DNA of 35,437 bases from an uncultured Bacilli bacterium (GTDB lineage Bacteria > Bacillota_I > Bacilli_A > RF39 > UBA660): contig CANQOR010000014.1 in NCBI GenBank assembly GCA_947625535.1, positions 1 to 35,437 on the forward strand, given 5' to 3'. Below, one piece after another: positions 1-7,655 of this stretch. Under the pieces are notes generated by a model. That model was given only the letters and a program-made list of their open reading frames with translations. It was not told where the DNA came from and ran no database searches. Positions within the stretch are counted from its first letter, which is position 1, and every line of letters begins with the position of its first letter. The position numbers and the translations under genes were made by a program.

Positions 1-24
1 ATACTCTAGATTATACTTTTTTAT

Positions 25-64
25 AAAAAAAAGACAAATAAGTAAAAATATTTACCTATTTGTC
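25..64 (-). terminator. Intrinsic terminator of the surface propeller gene
   Basis: Positions 33-46 pair with 51-64 (GACAAATA against TATTTGTC, one inner mismatch) around an AATA loop. The A-run at 25-32 becomes a T-tract when read on the minus strand, about 20 bases after the stop codon of the gene at 86-991. Confidence 0.85.
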
Positions 65-85
65 AACAGTCTGAAAGCTGTATAA

Positions 86-991
86 TTACAGCTTTTTCTT
101 TTTCTTTAATATAAATATTATACTAACTATTACTAAAATACTTATACTACCTATAATATATTTAATATAACTAGGTTTCTTATTATCTTTAACTTCTTCA
201 ACTATCTCTTTTTCTTTAAAATTAACTATATCTTCAAAATAAAAATTAATATTATCATCATATCCGTTAAAACCTAATATCATTTTATTATTATAAAAAC
301 CAATATCTTCTATCTCTCCAATACTATTATTTATATATAAACTATCTATAAATTTACCATTTAAATCATATACATAAATCTTATTAGAACCATCTCCCCC
401 TAAACGAATCCATGACCAAGTAGCATAATACAAATACTTATTATAATAAGTCCAATCTTGTCTTGCTACATTACTATTAGCATTTAAACCTATTATAAAA
501 GGATACTTAATATTATATTCAAACTTATTATTAAGAATATATCCATTTATAAAAGATCTAACTAAATAAATATCTTCATCTTCTACATAAGTAATACTCC
601 TAGCTGGAATATTTATTTTAAAAGAATCTATATATTCAAAAGTACTACCATCAAAAGAAAAGATTGTATCATCACCACCACTACCTAAAACATATATTTT
701 ATTTGTTTTAGAATTATATGTAATTCCATTAGCGTGTCCTAAACTTTGAAATTTAAAAGACTTAATTTCTTTTAAGGTATCTAAATTATATACTTTTATA
801 ATAGAGTCCTTATCTTCATTACCAACTAATACTATAAATAAATTATTCTTAGCAATAGTAAAACTTTGTAAATTAAAATTATCTATTTTATTAAATGAAA
901 TTAATTTATTATTTACTTCTATTTCTTGCTTTGCTAAGCAAGTATTTATTAATAAACTAAAACATATTATAAGATATACTATATATTTCAT
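86..991 (-). CDS. Secreted beta-propeller-like protein with C-terminal membrane anchor
   Basis: This 301-residue protein probably sits outside the cell, held by a C-terminal helix. It begins with a signal peptide (positively charged start, hydrophobic core ending near CLA). The body carries repeated strands of the type 'IKVYNLDTLKEIKSF' and 'IFSFDGSTFEYIDSF', typical of WD40/YVTN-like propellers. The last 30 residues form one transmembrane helix followed by KKKKKL. The start at 991 is chosen because GGAGAG lies a few bases before that ATG and the signal peptide then begins at residue 1; the upstream in-frame ATG at 1039 would put extra residues before it. No LPxTG- or NPQTN-like sorting motif precedes the final helix, so it is probably not a sortase substrate. 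It is divergent from the anchored protein at 1090. The substrate or partner is unknown. Confidence 0.8.
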   Translation of the reverse strand: MKYIVYLIICFSLLINTCLAKQEIEVNNKLISFNKIDNFNLQSFTIAKNNLFIVLVGNEDKDSIIKVYNLDTLKEIKSFKFQSLGHANGITYNSKTNKIYVLGSGGDDTIFSFDGSTFEYIDSFKINIPARSITYVEDEDIYLVRSFINGYILNNKFEYNIKYPFIIGLNANSNVARQDWTYYNKYLYYATWSWIRLGGDGSNKIYVYDLNGKFIDSLYINNSIGEIEDIGFYNNKMILGFNGYDDNINFYFEDIVNFKEKEIVEEVKDNKKPSYIKYIIGSISILVIVSIIFILKKKKKL

Positions 992-1009
992 AACTCTCTC
1001 CATATTATG

Positions 1010-1015
1010 ATTATA
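1010..1015 (-). promoter_or_regulatory. Candidate -10 box for the minus-strand propeller gene
   Basis: TATAAT on the minus strand, about 20 bases before the chosen start at 991. No convincing -35 or TG extension is visible. Confidence 0.5.
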
Positions 1016-1055
1016 TCTTAAAATATAAATAAGTTCCATAATTTAAAAAGGAATA

Positions 1056-1064
1056 TGTTATAAT
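1056..1064 (+). promoter_or_regulatory. Extended -10 promoter, gene at 1090
   Basis: TG at 1056-1057, one base, then a perfect TATAAT at 1059-1064. There is no -35 match at the usual distance. An AGGGGCG ribosome site follows before the ATG at 1090. Confidence 0.75.
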
Positions 1065-1089
1065 ATTAATATAAGATAGGGGCGATATT

Positions 1090-2058
1090 ATGAAAAAGAA
1101 TATTGATGCCTATGAACGTAGTTTAGTTCGTATGGAGAAAAACGCTACTAATCACGTAGGTCTTTTTCTTGTCATTGTTCTAGCTATAGTTATTTTTGGT
1201 GTTGGTGGTTTCTTATTATATAAGAATCGTGACAGTATAGATTGGTCATTATCTTTACCATGGGATAATAAAGATGATGATAATTCACCTAGTTCTAAAA
1301 AAGATAAAGATAAACAATCTAGTGAACGAGAAGAACTAGCTAAACCTAAATTAAATAATTATAAAGTAATTGAAGATCGCGGTATAACTCTTATTGCTGA
1401 TAACTTAGTTCAAAATGACCAAGGATTTACTTTTGATCTTATATATACTAATTATAATGGGGATGTTACTTTTACTTTAGAAAAAGTCTTAGTAGATAAA
1501 TATGATACAACTGCTAATTTTACAGAAAAAGTTCCTGCTGGCCAAACAATGAAGAAAAATGTTCATGTTAAACAAACTGAACTAGATATTGTAAATATTA
1601 AGAATTTTGCTAATTTAACTTTATACATTCGTATCGATACAGAAGATGGACCAGGTAAAGCTGTCCGTTATAACTTAGTCGTTAATAATCTTTTATTAAA
1701 TGAAAATAAATTAGAAGGTTTAATTGAATTTGAAAACAATAAACAAAGTATTATAAGTTTTTATCAAGTAACAGAAGATAAAGATAATTCCTATATTTAC
1801 TTTGATTACTTAAATGATACTGCTAATCGTACACAAGTCTTAACTGTTAAAAAATTAGTTATTAATGATGAAATATATGACGTTAAATCTTTTAGTAATG
1901 AAATATATCATGGTGCTGAAAAATTATTATATATTACTGTTCCTAAAAAAGACTTTAAAAAAATAGAAAAATTCACTATTGGTTTTACTGTTCTTAATTA
2001 CATAGATGATGAATTATACTCAGTTTATATAACTAAAGAGTATAGCAAAACTCTTTAA
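1090..2058 (+). CDS. Membrane-anchored protein with two beta-sandwich-like repeats, function unknown
   Basis: I do not recognise a named family in this 322-residue protein. A short cytoplasmic head is followed by one transmembrane helix at about residues 23-44. A low-complexity Asp/Lys/Ser linker (about 58-85) then leads to an extracytoplasmic part. That part reads as two similar beta-rich halves, roughly 95-200 and 220-322, each alternating strands with an 'LEKVLVDKY' or 'VKKLVINDE' element, so a tandem Ig-like or beta-sandwich fold is plausible. The charged linker after a single helix suggests a cell-wall-spanning stalk. Its divergent neighbour is also an extracellular anchored protein. A short inverted repeat covers the stop codon but lacks a T-tract. 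Role unknown. Confidence 0.8.
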   Translation: MKKNIDAYERSLVRMEKNATNHVGLFLVIVLAIVIFGVGGFLLYKNRDSIDWSLSLPWDNKDDDNSPSSKKDKDKQSSEREELAKPKLNNYKVIEDRGITLIADNLVQNDQGFTFDLIYTNYNGDVTFTLEKVLVDKYDTTANFTEKVPAGQTMKKNVHVKQTELDIVNIKNFANLTLYIRIDTEDGPGKAVRYNLVVNNLLLNENKLEGLIEFENNKQSIISFYQVTEDKDNSYIYFDYLNDTANRTQVLTVKKLVINDEIYDVKSFSNEIYHGAEKLLYITVPKKDFKKIEKFTIGFTVLNYIDDELYSVYITKEYSKTL

Positions 2059-2063
2059 TCCAT

Positions 2064-2092
2064 TTGTAAAAAATTTGAACCTATGCTATCAT
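2064..2092 (+). promoter_or_regulatory. Promoter, gene at 2115
   Basis: -35 TTGTAA at 2064-2069, a 17-base spacer, and -10 TATCAT at 2087-2092 with a TG extension at 2084-2085. Confidence 0.75.
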
Positions 2093-2114
2093 ACATAATT
2101 AAAGAAGGTGTTGT

Positions 2115-2522
2115 ATGGAAAAAGTATGGTTAGATTTATATAAAGAAGCTAAAAATAAACTAAATGCTAAAGAAGTCTCTATCTTCTTTACTTCTGGTAA
2201 TACATCTTGTGCCATCTTAGGAAGTAACAACAAAATATATGCGGGTAGTAATATTGCTTCTAATTCTATAATTAGTTGTAGTGCTGAAAAGAGTGCTGTT
2301 ATTACCATGTTTAATGATCAAGAATATATTATTAAAAAAATGGTCATGTTAAATGAATTAGAAGAGATTATCTTACCTTCAGATAGTTCCCTAGAATATT
2401 TATTAGAATTAAATCCCGAGTTTGGTGATATCGATATCTTAGTTGATATCAATAAAGAAAAAATAATTAAATTAAGACAACTAGTACCAAAATGGTGGGG
2501 AACTTATCGTAATCATAAATAG
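2115..2522 (+). CDS. Cytidine deaminase-like protein with a broken zinc site
   Basis: This 135-residue protein has the size and element order of small homotetrameric cytidine deaminases, which hydrolyse cytidine to uridine using one zinc. The first zinc/proton-shuttle motif is present as CSAEKSA (about residues 56-62, matching the CAE motif). The second, normally PCGxCRQ, aligns with PSDSSLEYL at about residues 92-100, so both zinc-binding cysteines are serines. The fold should be kept, but ordinary zinc-dependent deamination is not expected. It may be a regulatory or nucleoside-binding relative, or a deaminase with altered chemistry. The start is supported by AAGAAGGTG before the ATG. It has its own promoter and terminator, so it is a single-gene unit. 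Family assignment is from motif order only. Confidence 0.7.
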   Translation: MEKVWLDLYKEAKNKLNAKEVSIFFTSGNTSCAILGSNNKIYAGSNIASNSIISCSAEKSAVITMFNDQEYIIKKMVMLNELEEIILPSDSSLEYLLELNPEFGDIDILVDINKEKIIKLRQLVPKWWGTYRNHK

Positions 2523-2527
2523 GATAT

Positions 2528-2549
2528 AAGTAGACATAGTCTACTTTTT
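2528..2549 (+). terminator. Intrinsic terminator after the deaminase-like gene
   Basis: Eight-base stem AAGTAGAC (2528-2535) with GTCTACTT (2539-2546) around an ATA loop, ending in a T-tract. Confidence 0.85.
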
Positions 2550-2584
2550 ATTTTACATATAATTCTGTAAATGCATACATTTTA

Positions 2585-2615
2585 TTGACAAAATTAAAAT
2601 GTAAAGATGTATAAT
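2585..2615 (+). promoter_or_regulatory. Promoter of the small RNA at 2621
   Basis: Consensus -35 TTGACA (2585-2590) and consensus -10 TATAAT (2610-2615). The 19-base spacer is slightly long. No open reading frame follows before the terminator at 2721-2757, so the product is probably an RNA. Confidence 0.7.
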
Positions 2616-2620
2616 TAAAA

Positions 2621-2757
2621 TATAGAGAAGTAGCAGTAAACAATCTCTATAGTTAGTTTAATCTAACAAAAAAAGAAAAAAGGGTAAAGTGATACTGCAC
2701 CAATTATAGTGCCACACTTTAAAGAAAAGGGACTAATAATATTAGTTCCTTTTCTTT
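2621..2757 (+). ncRNA. Structured small RNA of unknown class
   Basis: About 137 bases lie between a consensus promoter and a very strong terminator without a plausible reading frame. Visible structure: hairpin A, TATAGAGA (2621-2628) with TCTCTATA (2644-2651) around a 15-base loop; hairpin B, GTTAG (2652-2656) with CTAAC (2663-2667); an A-rich single strand (about 668-681); hairpin C, TAAAGTG (2685-2691) with CACTTTA (2715-2721), enclosing GCAC/GTGC (2697-2700 with 2709-2712); then the terminator hairpin. The loop of A contains GCAGTA (2633-2638), exactly complementary to TACTGC (2693-2698) inside C, so a pseudoknot or a switch between two folds is possible. I cannot match it to 6S, SRP, tmRNA, RNase P, a T-box or a known riboswitch. 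It could be a trans-acting RNA or an independently terminated leader of priA. Confidence 0.6.
2721..2757 (+). terminator. Strong terminator of the small RNA
   Basis: Seventeen-base stem with one G-U pair: 2721-2737 pairs with 2741-2757 around an AAT loop. The A-rich and T-rich flanks form the base of the stem, so it could work in both directions. The priA -10 box begins about ten bases later. Confidence 0.85.
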
Positions 2758-2766
2758 GTTCAATTA

Positions 2767-2775
2767 TGATATAAT
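2767..2775 (+). promoter_or_regulatory. Extended -10 promoter of priA
   Basis: TG at 2767-2768 and TATAAT at 2770-2775, directly after the small-RNA terminator. No -35 match. AAGGGTGAT serves as ribosome site for the ATG at 2794. Confidence 0.75.
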
Positions 2776-2793
2776 CAAGGCAAGGGTGATTAT

Positions 2794-4974
2794 ATGTATG
2801 CTGAAGTTTTAATTGAATATAGTGCTAAAGCAATAGATAAAACTTTTACGTATAAAATTCCTGATAACTTAAAAAATGATATTAAAATAGGAATCAAAGT
2901 ATTAGTACCATTTGGTAATAAAATAATAAATGGTTTTGTAACTAATATTAAAGATACATATGAAGATACTTTTGCTTTAAAAGAAATAGATAGTTTAGTA
3001 GATAAATACTTAGTATTAAATCAAGAATTAATGTCTTTAGGAGAATACTTACAAAGTAAAACACTATGTACTAAGATATCTGCTTATCAAACAATGTTAC
3101 CAAGTTCCTTAAAAGTTAAAACCCAAAAAACAGATTATTCTAAGTATTTAACTTATATAGAACTTAATCAAAATGAAATGGATATAAACGAGTATATAGT
3201 TAATAATCCACGTCGTAAAAAACAAATTGAAATACTTAATACTTTACTTAAAACTCCTAAAGTACTTAAAAACACATATGATTCTTATGTTACTAAACAA
3301 TTACTTAATCTTAACTTAATAAAAGAAACTAAAGAACAAATATATCGTTTAACTAATCAAAAGATAACTGATAAAAAAGCTGTTTTATCTCCTGATCAAA
3401 AAAAAGCTTTAAATAGTATTACTTTAAATGAAGAAAATACTTATCTTTTACATGGTGTTACTGGTTCAGGTAAAACTGAAGTTTATATGCAATTGATTGA
3501 AAAAGTAGTTAAACAAAATAAAACAGCTATAATGCTTGTTCCTGAAATATCTTTAACTACTCAAATTATTAACAACTTTTATAATCGCTTTGGTAGTGAT
3601 GTCGCCATATTTCATAGTGCTTTATCTGATGGTGAAAAATATGATGAATACTTAAAAATACTAAGAGGAGAAGTTCATATTGTTATTGGTACACGTAGTG
3701 CTATATTTACGCCTTTACAAAATCTTGGAGTTATTATTATCGATGAAGAACATTCAGAAACCTATAAACAAGATACTAACCCTCGTTATCATGCATTAGA
3801 TATGGCTGCATTCCGTAGTCATTATCATAAAATACCTTTAGTTTTAGGTAGTGCAACTCCTTCTTTAGAAACTATGGCTCGTGCTCAAAAAGGTGTTTAT
3901 AAATACCTAAGTATGCCAAATCGTATTGGTTCATCTGTTCTACCTAAAGTAGAAATAGTTGATATGACCGAAGAAATGAAAAAAAGAAATACTATCTTAT
4001 CATCATCTTTAAAAAATAAAATATTTGATCGTTTAAATAAAAAAGAACAAATTATTCTTTTATTAAATCGTCGCGGTTACTCAACATTTGTTACTTGTCG
4101 TGCTTGTGGTTATACATATAAATGCCCTCATTGTGACATAACCTTAACTTATCATAAAACAAGTAATAACTTACGATGCCATTATTGTGGTTATACCGTT
4201 ATAAAAAATGATACATGTCCTAGCTGCCATGAAAAGTCTTTAGCAGATTATGGCTTGGGTACAGAAAAATTAGAACAAGAAATAAATAAGATAATGCCAA
4301 GTGCTAGAGTAATCCGTATGGATGCCGATACTACTCGTAACAAAGGTTCTCATGAAGATATCATAAATCGTTTTAAAAAACATGAATATGATATCTTACT
4401 AGGTACACAAATGATTTCTAAAGGATTAGATTTTCCTTTAGTTACTTTAGTTGGTGTTATAAATGCTGATGCTACCTTAAATATACCTGACTTTCGTAGT
4501 GGAGAGAGAACTTTCTCCTTACTATCCCAAGTAGCCGGAAGAGCAGGACGTAGTAAAATACCTGGTGAAGTAATTATTCAAACAATGAATCCTGATAACT
4601 TTACATTAAAATGTGTTTCTAATCATGACTATATGAAATTTTATAACTATGAAATGAGTAATCGCCATAAACTTGATTATCCGCCATATTATTTCTTAGT
4701 CAGTTTAAAAATAGCTTCAAAAGATTATGAATTAGCTTCTAAAGAAATAACTAAAGTAAAAAACTATCTAACTAAAAACTTAGATAGTAATACCATAATC
4801 TTAGGACCTACAACTGCCTCAATGTTTAAAATAAATAATATCTATCGTTTTCAAATAATCATTAAATATAAAAAAGATTCAAAACTATTTTTAGTATTAA
4901 AAGAATTAGATGAACTATATATGAATAATTTAAAAGTTAATATTGAAATAGATAATAATCCTTTACAAGTATAG
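2794..4974 (+). CDS. priA: Primosomal replication restart helicase PriA
   Basis: PriA is a 3'-to-5' superfamily 2 helicase that recognises stalled or repaired forks and helps reload the replicative helicase (established for the family). This 726-residue protein has the full layout: an N-terminal DNA-binding region, Walker A GVTGSGKTEVY (about 221-231), a DEEH box (317-320), eight zinc-binding cysteines in four CxxC pairs (435/438, 444/447, 462/465, 475/478) inserted between the helicase lobes, and the motif VI region SQVAGRAGR (578-586). Length is normal for Firmicutes, though the N-terminal domain is somewhat short. Only 11 bases separate it from the membrane peptidase gene at 4986, so they are probably co-transcribed. 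The usual neighbours (coaBC, def, fmt) are not adjacent; fmt is 14 kb away. In this clade it would work with the DnaB/DnaI loader at 17-19 kb. Confidence 0.97.
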   Translation: MYAEVLIEYSAKAIDKTFTYKIPDNLKNDIKIGIKVLVPFGNKIINGFVTNIKDTYEDTFALKEIDSLVDKYLVLNQELMSLGEYLQSKTLCTKISAYQTMLPSSLKVKTQKTDYSKYLTYIELNQNEMDINEYIVNNPRRKKQIEILNTLLKTPKVLKNTYDSYVTKQLLNLNLIKETKEQIYRLTNQKITDKKAVLSPDQKKALNSITLNEENTYLLHGVTGSGKTEVYMQLIEKVVKQNKTAIMLVPEISLTTQIINNFYNRFGSDVAIFHSALSDGEKYDEYLKILRGEVHIVIGTRSAIFTPLQNLGVIIIDEEHSETYKQDTNPRYHALDMAAFRSHYHKIPLVLGSATPSLETMARAQKGVYKYLSMPNRIGSSVLPKVEIVDMTEEMKKRNTILSSSLKNKIFDRLNKKEQIILLLNRRGYSTFVTCRACGYTYKCPHCDITLTYHKTSNNLRCHYCGYTVIKNDTCPSCHEKSLADYGLGTEKLEQEINKIMPSARVIRMDADTTRNKGSHEDIINRFKKHEYDILLGTQMISKGLDFPLVTLVGVINADATLNIPDFRSGERTFSLLSQVAGRAGRSKIPGEVIIQTMNPDNFTLKCVSNHDYMKFYNYEMSNRHKLDYPPYYFLVSLKIASKDYELASKEITKVKNYLTKNLDSNTIILGPTTASMFKINNIYRFQIIIKYKKDSKLFLVLKELDELYMNNLKVNIEIDNNPLQV

Positions 4975-4985
4975 GAAGTGTTTTT

Positions 4986-6182
4986 ATGAATTTAAATAAC
5001 TTATGTGAAACAGCTGGTTTTTTAAGAACTATCTTAATCTTAAGATATGCTTTTAACTTAATATGTATAGCTGTCCCAATTATTATAATAATAACTATTA
5101 TCTTTAAATTAGGTAAAGTAGTAGTATCTGGTAAAGAAGATGAACTTAAAGCTACATTAACTGCTTCTTTTAAAAAAGTTATAGCTGGTTTAGTAATCTT
5201 TTTATTACCTTCTATCTTAACTTTTACTTTTTCTTTAGTTGAAGAAAACTTTGATGAATTAACTATTTGTATAAATAATGCTACTCCTGAAAATGTTAAA
5301 TATTATGAAACTATTTCAGAAGCTATTACAGCTGTTCAAAGTCTTGAAGCAAGTCCTACTAAATCAAATGTTACTCGTGCTCAAAATGCTGTTGCTAAAA
5401 TAACTTCGTTTGCTCGTGAAGATGATGTTGTAGATCTATTAACTCGTATTTCTAGAGCTGAAATAAAAGCTAATGAAAATGAATTGATTCAAGCTTGTAA
5501 AGCTAAAAATGGTCATTACGAAAATGGTTATTGTACAGTTGTTGAGTTAGAACCTAATACTAGACCAGAACCTAATATCGGTGGTAATGGTAATAATGGT
5601 GGTAATGGTAGTTATAATCCATCTGGTAGTACTGGTGGAATGGTTGATTATAACGTAAGTGGAACTTCATTTAAAGTAGTTAATACTTCGATGAGTGTTA
5701 ATGACTATGTTAAATTTATAGCTAGTCGTCAAATAGCTCAAAATAAAGATACTTCTAGATATTCAGATAAATGTTTAGGATTTGCTTATACTCATGCTTG
5801 GGGTTTATATACTGCTAATACTTCATATACTGCTGAAGATGGTCTTAATTATACCGGAGCAGGGCATTTTACTACTTATATCAACGATAGTAAACAAGAT
5901 GTTTTATCTAAAGTATATAATGAATTAATTAATGGTCATCCTGTTATTCTTCAAGTAAATGGTAATAAAGCAGGTACATCAAGACACTTTGTTACAGTAG
6001 TAGGATTTAACTCTCGTGTAACAAGTGCTTCTAATATAACTGAACAAGACTTATTAATCATTGATAGTTGGGATGGACGTTTAGAAAGAATGGATACTTC
6101 TGGTTCCCGTTTTATGACATCTGGTCGTGATTGTGGTAAAAGAGATTATTCTGGATATCGAATCCAATATTTAAAAGGCTAA
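4986..6182 (+). CDS. Membrane-anchored C39-like cysteine peptidase
   Basis: This 398-residue protein combines two N-terminal transmembrane helices (about 24-41 and 64-85) with an extracytoplasmic tail. After a helical segment (105-170) and a Gly/Asn-rich flexible linker (about 198-220) comes a papain-like domain resembling peptidase family C39_2. The likely nucleophile is Cys263 (KCLGFAY), the general base His334 (SRHFVTVVGF) and the third residue Asp360 (IIDSWDG). The helical N-terminus resembles the small two-helix VirB2/TrbC-type membrane modules in hydrophobic pattern only. It follows priA by 11 bases with ribosome site GGAAGTG, so it is likely expressed with it, although no functional link is obvious. 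The peptidase substrate is unknown; peptide trimming or cell-wall peptide hydrolysis are possible. The terminator stem overlaps its last codons. Confidence 0.75.
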   Translation: MNLNNLCETAGFLRTILILRYAFNLICIAVPIIIIITIIFKLGKVVVSGKEDELKATLTASFKKVIAGLVIFLLPSILTFTFSLVEENFDELTICINNATPENVKYYETISEAITAVQSLEASPTKSNVTRAQNAVAKITSFAREDDVVDLLTRISRAEIKANENELIQACKAKNGHYENGYCTVVELEPNTRPEPNIGGNGNNGGNGSYNPSGSTGGMVDYNVSGTSFKVVNTSMSVNDYVKFIASRQIAQNKDTSRYSDKCLGFAYTHAWGLYTANTSYTAEDGLNYTGAGHFTTYINDSKQDVLSKVYNELINGHPVILQVNGNKAGTSRHFVTVVGFNSRVTSASNITEQDLLIIDSWDGRLERMDTSGSRFMTSGRDCGKRDYSGYRIQYLKG

Positions 6183-6203
6183 CACATGTTAGCCTTCTTT
6201 TTT
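6175..6203 (+). terminator. Terminator containing the stop codon of the C39-like gene
   Basis: AAGGCTAAC (6175-6183) pairs with GTTAGCCTT (6188-6196) around ACAT, then C and six T. The stop codon at 6180-6182 lies in the stem, and the T-tract overlaps the last codon of the convergent gene. Confidence 0.88.
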
Positions 6204-7575
6204 ACTTAAAATACCTGTAAGCAGTATTAGTTTTAATATCAATATTTTTATATTCAACCATTTCATCTAATGATACAAAAGCAAAATCTTCTTTTTCTAA
6301 AATATCTATTGCACATAAAGCCCCATCTACTGAAGTTTGATATAAATCATGTAATAATATAATATTTCCATCTTGAGCATGACTTACAATACTATCACAT
6401 ACTTTTTGTGTATCACGACTTTGCCAATCTTCTGTATCAACATTCCATAAAATAAAACTCATATTAATCTTATTTAATAAATTTTTATCATAACTGCCAT
6501 AAGGAGGTCTTAAATACTTAATATCTTCACCTATAATATCTTTTAATATTTGATTAGTAGTATTAATCTCTATATCTAATTGTTCATCCTTTAACTTAGT
6601 TAATCTTTTATGATCATAAGAATGTGATCCTATAGAATGTCCTTTATCATACATTTTCTTAACTAATTCACCTTGTTTTTCAGCTCTATCACCAACTAAG
6701 AAAAATGATACTCTAGCATTTCTTTTTTCAAGTTCATCTAATAAACCATTAGTTACCTTATAATTAGGACCATCATCAAATGTAATAGCTAATAACTTCT
6801 TGCCTTCAAAAAACTTTTTATCTCTTATTTTATTATCACTACTATAAACATCTTCTACTTCATTATTTATTTCTATCTTAATATATTCACTATTAACATA
6901 ATCTTTTAACTCTTGATAATCTATTTTAATATTAATATCTTTTTCATAATTACCAACTTTATAAGGAGGTATAATAACAAATAACTCATTTTCACTAAAA
7001 GATAATAAAACTAAATCTTTGACATTACTTAAAATATCTTTTAATTTATCTTCTTCATAAAGATTATATTCTTCCTTATTATTTACTAAATAATCATAAC
7101 ATTTACTTTCTATTACTTTATATATTTCATCATTTACTAAATCACTTATCATTAATTCTTTATTATCACTATTTATATAAATCATTTCTTCTTTATTATA
7201 ATAATCATTATTAATTCCTGTATAAGAATAAGTTCTTATTTGAACGGAATAAATATTATCTTTAACAGTATAATTATAATTAATAGTTAACTCATTACTA
7301 GAACTTTTATTATCTACTTTTTCTTTAAAATCTTTAGCTTCACTTTCTATAATATTATTAATCTTTTTATTAACTTTTTTATTATTAAAAACAGGGTAGT
7401 TAATTATAACATTATAATTAGTATTATTTTCTTTAATAACTTCATTTTCTATTTTAAAAGTTGTCTTTCTAAATAATAAACTACTTATAATACATAATAT
7501 ACTTATAATAAAAATTAAACCTATTCCTAAGAATAATAACTTTCTTTTTTTTATAAAATCTATATATTTATCCAT
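6202..7575 (-). CDS. Membrane-anchored polysaccharide deacetylase (PdaC-like)
   Basis: This enzyme probably removes acetyl groups from a cell-wall glycan such as peptidoglycan, outside the membrane. The 457-residue form starting at 7575 has a transmembrane anchor (about 12-34), a PdaC/RsiV-type accessory region (DUF4163/DUF3298-like, about 40-235) and a C-terminal NodB domain. The metal and catalytic motifs are complete: TFDDGP (265-270), HSYDH (318-322), RPPYG (356-360), DTEDW (380-384) and LLHD (407-410). I start at 7575 rather than the upstream in-frame ATG at 7605 because GAGG lies at proper distance before 7575, and the upstream ATG falls in the promoter -10 box. It is convergent with the peptidase gene. 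A sporulation or cortex role is possible given spoVIF nearby, but a lysozyme-resistance role fits equally well. Confidence 0.9.
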   Translation of the reverse strand: MDKYIDFIKKRKLLFLGIGLIFIISILCIISSLLFRKTTFKIENEVIKENNTNYNVIINYPVFNNKKVNKKINNIIESEAKDFKEKVDNKSSSNELTINYNYTVKDNIYSVQIRTYSYTGINNDYYNKEEMIYINSDNKELMISDLVNDEIYKVIESKCYDYLVNNKEEYNLYEEDKLKDILSNVKDLVLLSFSENELFVIIPPYKVGNYEKDINIKIDYQELKDYVNSEYIKIEINNEVEDVYSSDNKIRDKKFFEGKKLLAITFDDGPNYKVTNGLLDELEKRNARVSFFLVGDRAEKQGELVKKMYDKGHSIGSHSYDHKRLTKLKDEQLDIEINTTNQILKDIIGEDIKYLRPPYGSYDKNLLNKINMSFILWNVDTEDWQSRDTQKVCDSIVSHAQDGNIILLHDLYQTSVDGALCAIDILEKEDFAFVSLDEMVEYKNIDIKTNTAYRYFK

Positions 7576-7595
7576 AGTGTCATCCTCTTGCTTAT

Positions 7596-7604
7596 AATAT
7601 AGCA
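7596..7604 (-). promoter_or_regulatory. Extended -10 promoter of the deacetylase gene
   Basis: Read on the minus strand: TGC followed by TATATT, about 20 bases before the ATG at 7575. It lies just downstream of the DUF1540 terminator. Confidence 0.6.
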
Positions 7605-7626
7605 CAATTACATTTATAGAGTATAT

Positions 7627-7655
7627 AAAAAAGAAGAATAACTATTTTTCTTCTT
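7627..7655 (-). terminator. Terminator of the DUF1540 gene
   Basis: On the minus strand AAGAAGAA (7655-7648) pairs with TTCTTCTT (7638-7631), followed by T residues (7632-7627). The stop codon at 7644-7642 is in the loop. Confidence 0.75.

Noticed and set aside
74-95. Perfect 9-base inverted repeat AAAGCTGTA/TACAGCTTT at the end of the propeller gene
   Set aside because: It overlaps the last codons and stop, and the T-rich stretch on the plus strand has no upstream gene in the window to terminate. The hairpin at 33-64 is the better minus-strand terminator.
2621-2757. Small RNA as 6S, SRP RNA, T-box or a known riboswitch
   Set aside because: No GGUGGNACCGCG box, no SRP GGAA/AGCAG core, and no 6S-type long closing helix with central bubble. 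Left unassigned.
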